A stretch of 11,562 nucleotides of DNA from positions 1-11,562 of the forward strand of contig JAAOZY010000187.1 of assembly GCA_012274205.1 (NCBI GenBank), in the 5' to 3' direction. A model generated the notes under the pieces. It did not search any database and was not told the DNA's origin. It saw nothing but the letters and a program-made list of their open reading frames with translations. The stretch comes from Betaproteobacteria bacterium. Lineage in GTDB: Bacteria > Pseudomonadota > Gammaproteobacteria > Burkholderiales > SG8-39. Positions 7,477 through 11,562 of this stretch are shown here, piece by piece (within the stretch, counting starts at the first letter, position 1; each line of letters starts with the position of its first letter). A program made the position numbers and the translations under genes.

Positions 7477-8592
7477 TCAGGGGTTGACCGGCGTCGGCGC
7501 GGGCGGCGGCAACTTCTTGCCGGCCATCACGTCGCGCAGGAAATCGGGCCGGTCGGTGATCAGGCCGTCCACGCCCCAGTCGATCAGGCGGGCCATGTCA
7601 CTGGTCTTGTTCACGGTCCAGGGGATGACCTGCAACCCGAGCGCGTGCGCCTCCTTCACCTGGTCTTCGCTCAGTTCGGGGAAATAGGGCGACCAGATCG
7701 CGCCGCCGGCGGCTTTGACCATTTTCGGTACCGAGCCCTGATCCTTGAACTGTATGCCCGCTGTCCAGTCCGATCCGCCCGGTTCGCCGGCGGCGATGTT
7801 GTCGAGCGAGCGCTGCTGCGAGCTCAGGTAGCTGGTCGGAATCGACGGCGCGAGCGCCTGCACTGCCTTCAGCGCGCGCCAGTCGAAGGACTGGATGATC
7901 ACGCGCGAGGCCATGCCCTCGCGCTCGATCAGCGCCAGCAGGGTGCGAGCGAACTCCTCGGGTGCGAGCGTATCCTGCGGCCGCTTTGGCGAGGTCTTGA
8001 TCTCGATGTTGAAACGCACCTCGCCGTTGCCGGCGCTGCGCGCCAGCGCGAACACCTGCGCCAGCGTCGGCATGTAGACCCCGTCCATGCGCGTCTGGTC
8101 GGGAAAGCGGTAGCTGTAGTCGCTGCCCGGCCGGATGCGGCCCACATCCAGGTGCCCGAGCTCGTCCAGCGTCAGCTGGCGCACCGCCCGCGTCGGCGCA
8201 TTGAGCCAGCGGCCGTCGGCGCCGCGGGTGATGTCCGGATTCAGGCGCGCATCGTGGCTCACCACCACCACGCCGTCCTTGGTGATCGCGGTATCGAGTT
8301 CGAGCGTGCTCACGCCGATCGACAGCGCTGCGGCGAAGGCCGGCAGGGTGTTTTCGGGAGCAAGGCCCCGCGCGCCGCGGTGGCCTTCAAGGTCGAAGGC
8401 GGATGCGAGCAGCGGTGTCAGCACGAGCGCGCCGGCGGCGAGCAGGCGAGCGGCGCGGCGTAAAAACCCATCGCCGCGGTGGCCTTCAAGGTCGAAGGCG
8501 GATGCGAGCAGCGGTGTGAGCACGAGCGCGCCGGCGGCGAGCAGGCGAGCGGCGCGAGCGATGGTGCTGGTCGGCGTGCTGTTGTCGATCAT
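7477..8592 (-). CDS. periplasmic glycerophosphodiester phosphodiesterase with duplicated signal segment
   Basis: A 371-residue enzyme of the GDPD family, which hydrolyses deacylated phospholipids (glycerophosphodiesters) to sn-glycerol 3-phosphate and an alcohol. Family residues are HRGARGLAPENT (71-82, catalytic His71), LELD with metal ligands Glu98 and Asp100, SHD with catalytic His113, and a later FNIEIKTSP strand with a further acidic ligand. The N-terminus carries a hydrophobic export segment, ARLLAAGALVLTPLLASA, with a likely signal-peptidase I site ASA|FD. No lipobox Cys is present, so a soluble periplasmic protein is expected. The segment, down to GHRG, occurs twice (residues 13-40 and 46-73) because of an in-frame DNA duplication; without it the enzyme would be about 338 residues. 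The chosen start is ATG 8592, directly before a normal signal peptide. Its ribosome site (TGGAA) is weak. The frame is open to 9006, but that extension overlaps the AraC gene and looks non-coding. Confidence 0.88.
   Translation of the reverse strand: MIDNSTPTSTIARAARLLAAGALVLTPLLASAFDLEGHRGDGFLRRAARLLAAGALVLTPLLASAFDLEGHRGARGLAPENTLPAFAAALSIGVSTLELDTAITKDGVVVVSHDARLNPDITRGADGRWLNAPTRAVRQLTLDELGHLDVGRIRPGSDYSYRFPDQTRMDGVYMPTLAQVFALARSAGNGEVRFNIEIKTSPKRPQDTLAPEEFARTLLALIEREGMASRVIIQSFDWRALKAVQALAPSIPTSYLSSQQRSLDNIAAGEPGGSDWTAGIQFKDQGSVPKMVKAAGGAIWSPYFPELSEDQVKEAHALGLQVIPWTVNKTSDMARLIDWGVDGLITDRPDFLRDVMAGKKLPPPAPTPVNP
8373..8457. repeat. 85-bp direct repeat, copy A (next to catalytic domain)
   Basis: This block matches 8472-8556 base for base except at 8419 (C here, G at 8518). 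The difference is a synonymous CTG/CTC leucine codon. The period is 99 bp (33 codons), so the reading frame is kept. This copy leads into the intact HRGARG catalytic motif. Confidence 0.95.
8472..8556. repeat. 85-bp direct repeat, copy B (N-terminal signal segment)
   Basis: Second copy of the signal-peptide block, separated from copy A by 14 bp (8458-8471). With flanking bases, that gap encodes the DGFLR linker. This copy ends in a GHRG that is not followed by the rest of the catalytic motif, so it is a non-functional echo of the active-site strand. Confidence 0.95.
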
Positions 8593-8641
8593 GGTTCCAG
8601 GGAAATGTTGACTTGACGCAAATCGGCGCGTGGTTCCATGG

Positions 8642-8647
8642 AGTATA
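8642..8647 (-). promoter_or_regulatory. possible -10 element for the phosphodiesterase gene
   Basis: TATACT on the minus strand lies 50 bases before the ATG at 8592, five of six matches to the sigma-70 consensus. There is no good -35 box. The preceding TTGTCAT resembles half of a Pho box, but the second half is absent. Confidence 0.3.
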
Positions 8648-8678
8648 TGACAATCGTGGGGTGCCGCGCGCTGCGTCC

Positions 8679-8697
8679 TTGCCTGATATTGAGGCAA
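8679..8697. promoter_or_regulatory. 19-bp interrupted palindrome in the phosphodiesterase upstream region
   Basis: TTGCCT and AGGCAA arms flank GATATTG. It sits about 30 bp upstream of the possible -10 element, where an activator or repressor operator could lie. It could also be chance or a weak terminator for the AraC gene. Apart from this and the possible -10, the 247-bp gap 8593-8839 shows nothing clear. Confidence 0.3.
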
Positions 8698-8839
8698 TCG
8701 GAACTGCACTCCGCGGGCGAAAGGCATGCAGCTTGACCTGCGCAGCTTGCCCATCTTTCGACCCGCGCTCAGCTTGATGGCGGCGGTCCCCGGGACAAGC
8801 AGGCGCGCAGCCGATCCGGGCGGGCGCTCCAGTTCGGAT

Positions 8840-9892
8840 TCAGCTGGAACCGTGCTCGAGCGGCCGCTGTTGCGCGGTGGCGCCCTCGCCGCGGCGCCGG
8901 TATTCGGTTGGCGTGTTTCCGGTCCAGTCCTTGCACGCACGGGTAAACGAACTCTGCTCGGCGTATCCGAGCAGCAGGGCGATATCGAGCGAACTGAGGC
9001 TGGCATCGGCCAGGTAGACCAGCGCCAGGTCGCGCCGCAGGCTGTCCAGCACCTGCTTGAAATTCAGTCCCTCGTCGCGCAGGCGGCGCTGCAGGGTGCG
9101 CGGGGCAAGCTCCAGCGCGGCCGCAACGGCCTCCAGGCTTGCTTCGCATTTCGGCAGCAGCCGCGCCAGCGCCTGGCGCGCGCGCTGGCCGATGCCGGTC
9201 CCGCCGAACACCTGGTCGAGCGCGGCGCGCGCCTGTTCGCGCATGGCCAGATGCAGGCTGCGATCAGCCTGCGACAGCGGCAGGTCGAGCAAACCGCGCG
9301 GAAACAGCAGGGCATTGCGCGCCTGGCCGAAGTGCACCGGGCAGCCGAAGTATGCGCTATAGGGCGCGACATCGGCCGGCGCATCGTGGGCGAAATGCAC
9401 CGAGCTCAGCGCGAGTTCGGCGTTCGATATCCAGCGCCCGAAGCTGTACCAGCCGGCGAGTGTCGCCTCGGCCAAGGGGACACAATAGGGCAGCTTTCCC
9501 GGCTGCACCAGCCAGGCGAATTCGACCTGCTCGCCGGCCAGGGTAAGCGCGGTGTCGCTGTAGCCGTAGTCGAATACCAGCCTGCGGTAATGCGGTACCA
9601 GCGCGATGGCGTCCGCCAGCGTGTCGCAGGTCATCAGTGCGTATCCCAGCGTGCTGTAGGTGCCGGGCTGGACGCGGCGGCCGAATTCGAGCCCGAGGTC
9701 GGCCCGCCCGGTCATGCCCACCGCTGCATTGAACAATGCGATCAGGCGCGCCATCGGCACGCGCGCCAGCGGCGTGGAAAAGTCGGTGTCTCCGAGCTGC
9801 TGCAACAGGCGCGCGCGCGCGGCGCCGGCTTTGACGGCGACGTCTACCACGGCAAGGACGTATGCGGCGGAGGCAGTGCAGCTGGCGGTCAT
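8840..9892 (-). CDS. AraC-family transcriptional regulator (arabinose_bd-type sensor domain)
   Basis: A 350-residue DNA-binding regulator. Residues about 20-215 form the ligand-sensing domain of the family typified by Pfam Arabinose_bd, with LGLEFGRRVQPGTYSTLGYAL (starting at 66) as its clearest block. Residues about 250-334 form the double helix-turn-helix. The first helix pair runs around LEAVAAALELAPRTLQRRLR, and the second around SSLDIALLLGYAEQSSFTRACK, ending with the typical W-x-G-x-x-P-x-x-YR (323-332). Length is normal for the family. The start ATG 9892 is chosen because the sensor domain begins soon after; the ribosome site is weak, and the longer frame to 10177 would overlap the divergent transporter gene. 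It faces the transporter/ThDP operon across 139 bp, so control of that operon is the obvious inference. The ligand is not predictable from sequence. Confidence 0.9.
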   Translation of the reverse strand: MTASCTASAAYVLAVVDVAVKAGAARARLLQQLGDTDFSTPLARVPMARLIALFNAAVGMTGRADLGLEFGRRVQPGTYSTLGYALMTCDTLADAIALVPHYRRLVFDYGYSDTALTLAGEQVEFAWLVQPGKLPYCVPLAEATLAGWYSFGRWISNAELALSSVHFAHDAPADVAPYSAYFGCPVHFGQARNALLFPRGLLDLPLSQADRSLHLAMREQARAALDQVFGGTGIGQRARQALARLLPKCEASLEAVAAALELAPRTLQRRLRDEGLNFKQVLDSLRRDLALVYLADASLSSLDIALLLGYAEQSSFTRACKDWTGNTPTEYRRRGEGATAQQRPLEHGSS

Positions 9893-9956
9893 GGCACACC
9901 GGTGGCGCGGAAGGGCAAACCCCTGTCGCGCCGGGGCAAGCGCGAGGGGCGGGCAA

Positions 9957-9962
9957 ATTGTA
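9957..9962 (-). promoter_or_regulatory. possible -10 element of the AraC gene in the divergent promoter region
   Basis: The minus strand has TACAAT, five of six matches to consensus, 65 bases before the ATG at 9892, without a clear -35 box. The 139-bp gap 9893-10031 should also hold the plus-strand promoter of the transporter operon and AraC-type binding sites. I cannot pick out a convincing site for either. Confidence 0.3.
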
Positions 9963-10017
9963 GCATTGCGATACTGATACCAGAGGCTGAGTGTCCAATA
10001 CAGCCGGTAATCGACGC

Positions 10018-10026
10018 GGAGGAGAG
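10018..10026 (+). promoter_or_regulatory. ribosome binding site of the transporter gene
   Basis: GGAGGAGAG lies just ahead of the ATG at 10032. It is a strong Shine-Dalgarno match and fixes the start. Confidence 0.75.
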
Positions 10027-10031
10027 CCGGC

Positions 10032-10976
10032 ATGGCCCCTATCGACCAGGTGCATTTGAATTTCAACCCGGCAACCCTGGGCGTGCTCAACGTCGTGCTC
10101 GGGCTGGTGATGTTCGGCGTCGCCCTCGAGCTCAAGGTCGAGGACTTCAGAACCGCGCTGAAGACGCCCAAGGGCATCGTGCTCGGCCTCGTCGGCCATC
10201 ACCTGCTGTTCCCGGCCATGACCTGGTGCCTGATATGGGTCCTCCGTCCGACGCCCAGCATCGCCCTGGGCATGATCCTGGTCTCGTCCTGCCCCGCGGG
10301 ACACGTCTCCAACTTCCTCACCCACTATGCTCGGGGCAATGCCGCCCTGTCGGTCAGCGTCAGCGCGATGTCGAGCCTGATTGCGCTGGTGATGACGCCG
10401 CTCAACTTCACCTTCTGGGGCAATCTGCACCCGATCACGCACGGGCTCATGCGCGAAATCGCCGTCAGCCCGGCGGAAATGCTGCAGGTCATCGTGCTGC
10501 TGCTCGCCCTCCCGCTCGGCGTGGGCCTGTGGGTGTCGCACCATTACCCGCGGTTTGCGGCGAAGGCGCAGAAGCCGATGAAAATCTTTTCCCTGCTGGT
10601 GCTGGCGGGCTTCATCGTCGGGGCGCTGGGCGCCAACTACCGCTACTTCGTCCAGTACGTCGGCTTCGTCTTCTTCGCGGTGCTGGTGCACAACTGCCTG
10701 GCCCTGGGCAGCGGCTATCTGTTTTCCTCCATGCTGGGACTGGCCGAGCGCGATCGGCGCGCGATTACCTTCGAAATGGGCATCCAGAATTCCGGCCTCG
10801 GCCTGATTCTGATTTTCGATTTCTTCAACGGCCTGGGCGGCATGGCGGTCGTCACCGCCTGGTGGGGCGTGTGGCATATCGTCGCCGGCATGACCGTCGC
10901 GAGCATCTGGCGCAGGCGCGATCCGCGGGGCGCGGGCGCCATGCAAGCCGCGGCACCGGGCGTCGGATCCGACTGA
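10032..10976 (+). CDS. BASS-type (bile acid:sodium symporter family) transporter
   Basis: A 314-residue integral membrane protein with about nine or ten hydrophobic segments, beginning with LGVLNVVLGLVMFGVALEL (16-34). Family marks are MILVSSCPAGHVSNFL (81-96), a GNAALSVSVSAMSSL block after it (102-116), and FEMGIQNSGLG (247-257). In solved members, Glu and Gln four residues apart in this last motif bind sodium (Glu248 and Gln252 here). BASS proteins import organic anions with Na+; known substrates include bile acids, pyruvate and pantoate or ketopantoate, so the family name should not be read as bile acid transport. It is the first gene of a plus-strand pair, 39 bp ahead of a ThDP enzyme, which suggests a 2-oxo acid or related carboxylate as substrate. 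It is divergent from the AraC gene. The C-terminus is short, charged and cytoplasmic. Confidence 0.9.
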   Translation: MAPIDQVHLNFNPATLGVLNVVLGLVMFGVALELKVEDFRTALKTPKGIVLGLVGHHLLFPAMTWCLIWVLRPTPSIALGMILVSSCPAGHVSNFLTHYARGNAALSVSVSAMSSLIALVMTPLNFTFWGNLHPITHGLMREIAVSPAEMLQVIVLLLALPLGVGLWVSHHYPRFAAKAQKPMKIFSLLVLAGFIVGALGANYRYFVQYVGFVFFAVLVHNCLALGSGYLFSSMLGLAERDRRAITFEMGIQNSGLGLILIFDFFNGLGGMAVVTAWWGVWHIVAGMTVASIWRRRDPRGAGAMQAAAPGVGSD

Positions 10977-11015
10977 GCGGATCTACGCGACAACTGGAAA
11001 TCAACGGGAGAGGCA

Positions 11016-11562
11016 ATGTCTGAAATCAGCGGTGGTGAAGTCATCGTCAGGATGCTGCAGGCCGAGGGCGTGCAAAAAGTGTTCGGCATCATCGACGGGA
11101 CCTATTTCGGCTTCTATTCGAACTTGCGCGCGCACGGCATCGATCTCATCACGCCGCGCCACGAGACCAGCGCCGTGCACATGGCCGGCGCCTACGCGCG
11201 CCTGACGGGCACGCTGGGGGTATGCATGGCCTCGAACGGGCCTGGGGTCGCCAACGCGCTGCCCGGCATCGCGGTGGAGCAGGCCGAGGGCAATCGCGTG
11301 CTGGTGGTCACCGCCTGCCGCCGCCCCGGCATCGCCTATCCCGACCGCGGCGGCAGCTATCAGTGTTTCGACCAGTCAGGCGTGATCGGGAAGATGGCGA
11401 AATGGAGCTGCGTGATCCATTCGTTCGAGCGCATTCCCGAACTGGTGCGCATGGCGCTGCGCAAATCCTGGGAGGGCCGCCCCGGCGTGGTGCACATCGA
11501 CGTGCCCGAGAACATCATGAATACCAAGTTCAAGGCGGACCCCGCGTTCTGGGCGCCGCACC
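11016..11562 (+). CDS. thiamine-diphosphate enzyme, acetolactate synthase superfamily (C-terminus beyond window)
   Basis: 182 residues are readable before the right edge, covering the N-terminal PYR (cofactor-activating) domain of a protein usually 550-600 residues long. Visible marks are VRMLQAEGVQKVFGI (11-25), the RHETSAVHMAGAYARLTG block (48-65) with Glu50 as the expected cofactor-activating glutamate, ASNGPGVANALPGI (76-89), a Q-x-x-DQSG turn, and GRPGVVHIDVPENI near the end of the domain. Members decarboxylate a 2-oxo acid (or related substrate) and transfer or release the product. They include acetolactate synthase, glyoxylate carboligase, sulfoacetaldehyde acetyltransferase and benzoylformate decarboxylase. 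GIIDGTYFGFYSNL replaces the common GIPGG loop, so a classical biosynthetic acetolactate synthase is unlikely. The start ATG has GGGAG at 11006-11010. It is probably co-transcribed with the transporter. Confidence 0.88.
   Translation, partial: MSEISGGEVIVRMLQAEGVQKVFGIIDGTYFGFYSNLRAHGIDLITPRHETSAVHMAGAYARLTGTLGVCMASNGPGVANALPGIAVEQAEGNRVLVVTACRRPGIAYPDRGGSYQCFDQSGVIGKMAKWSCVIHSFERIPELVRMALRKSWEGRPGVVHIDVPENIMNTKFKADPAFWAPH

Noticed and set aside
8639..8662. Pho box upstream of the phosphodiesterase
   Set aside because: Only one half-site (TTGTCAT) fits; the base pattern 11 bases on does not match the second half.
8593..9006. Longer start for the phosphodiesterase at 9006
   Set aside because: The extension overlaps the end of the AraC gene, looks low-complexity, and would bury the signal peptide in the middle of the protein.
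8726..11023. 765-residue plus-strand open frame
   Set aside because: It runs antisense to the AraC gene and then out of frame through the transporter gene, both of which are convincing, so it cannot be one real protein.

Overview
The window is GC-rich and tightly packed. It looks like the chromosome of a proteobacterium, most likely a betaproteobacterium of the Burkholderiales type. That placement is inferred from base composition, Shine-Dalgarno use and the gene families present (AraC regulator with an arabinose_bd-type sensor domain, BASS transporter, periplasmic glycerophosphodiesterase), not from a marker gene. I recognise seven protein genes, two of them cut by the window edges. I see no rRNA, tRNA, CRISPR array, transposase or phage gene.

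Left block (1-7191, all minus strand, read right to left). A 1380-residue signalling protein starts at a TTG codon at 7191. It joins an N-terminal CHAT (caspase-like) domain, a class III nucleotide cyclase domain, a STAND-type AAA ATPase and a long TPR tail. After 121 bp comes a 621-residue cytochrome P450 with an extra C-terminal domain of about 135 residues. Its stop codon overlaps the start of a DyP-type heme peroxidase by ATGA. The peroxidase reading frame is open to the left window edge, but 355 residues are readable, including the catalytic Asp and the proximal heme His. This is the most interesting part: a large multidomain sensor or cyclase next to a translationally coupled pair of heme enzymes.

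Middle block (7192-8839). A periplasmic glycerophosphodiester phosphodiesterase (minus) carries an in-frame 99-bp tandem duplication that gives it two nearly identical signal-peptide segments. Downstream of it are a terminator-like hairpin and then three perfect hairpins in tandem, lying between it and the CHAT-cyclase gene.

Right block (8840-11562). An AraC-family regulator (minus) is divergent from a two-gene plus-strand operon made of a BASS-type (bile acid:sodium symporter family) transporter and a thiamine-diphosphate enzyme of the acetolactate synthase superfamily, cut by the right edge. The likely logic is sodium-coupled uptake of an organic acid, its processing by the ThDP enzyme, and control by the neighbouring AraC protein.
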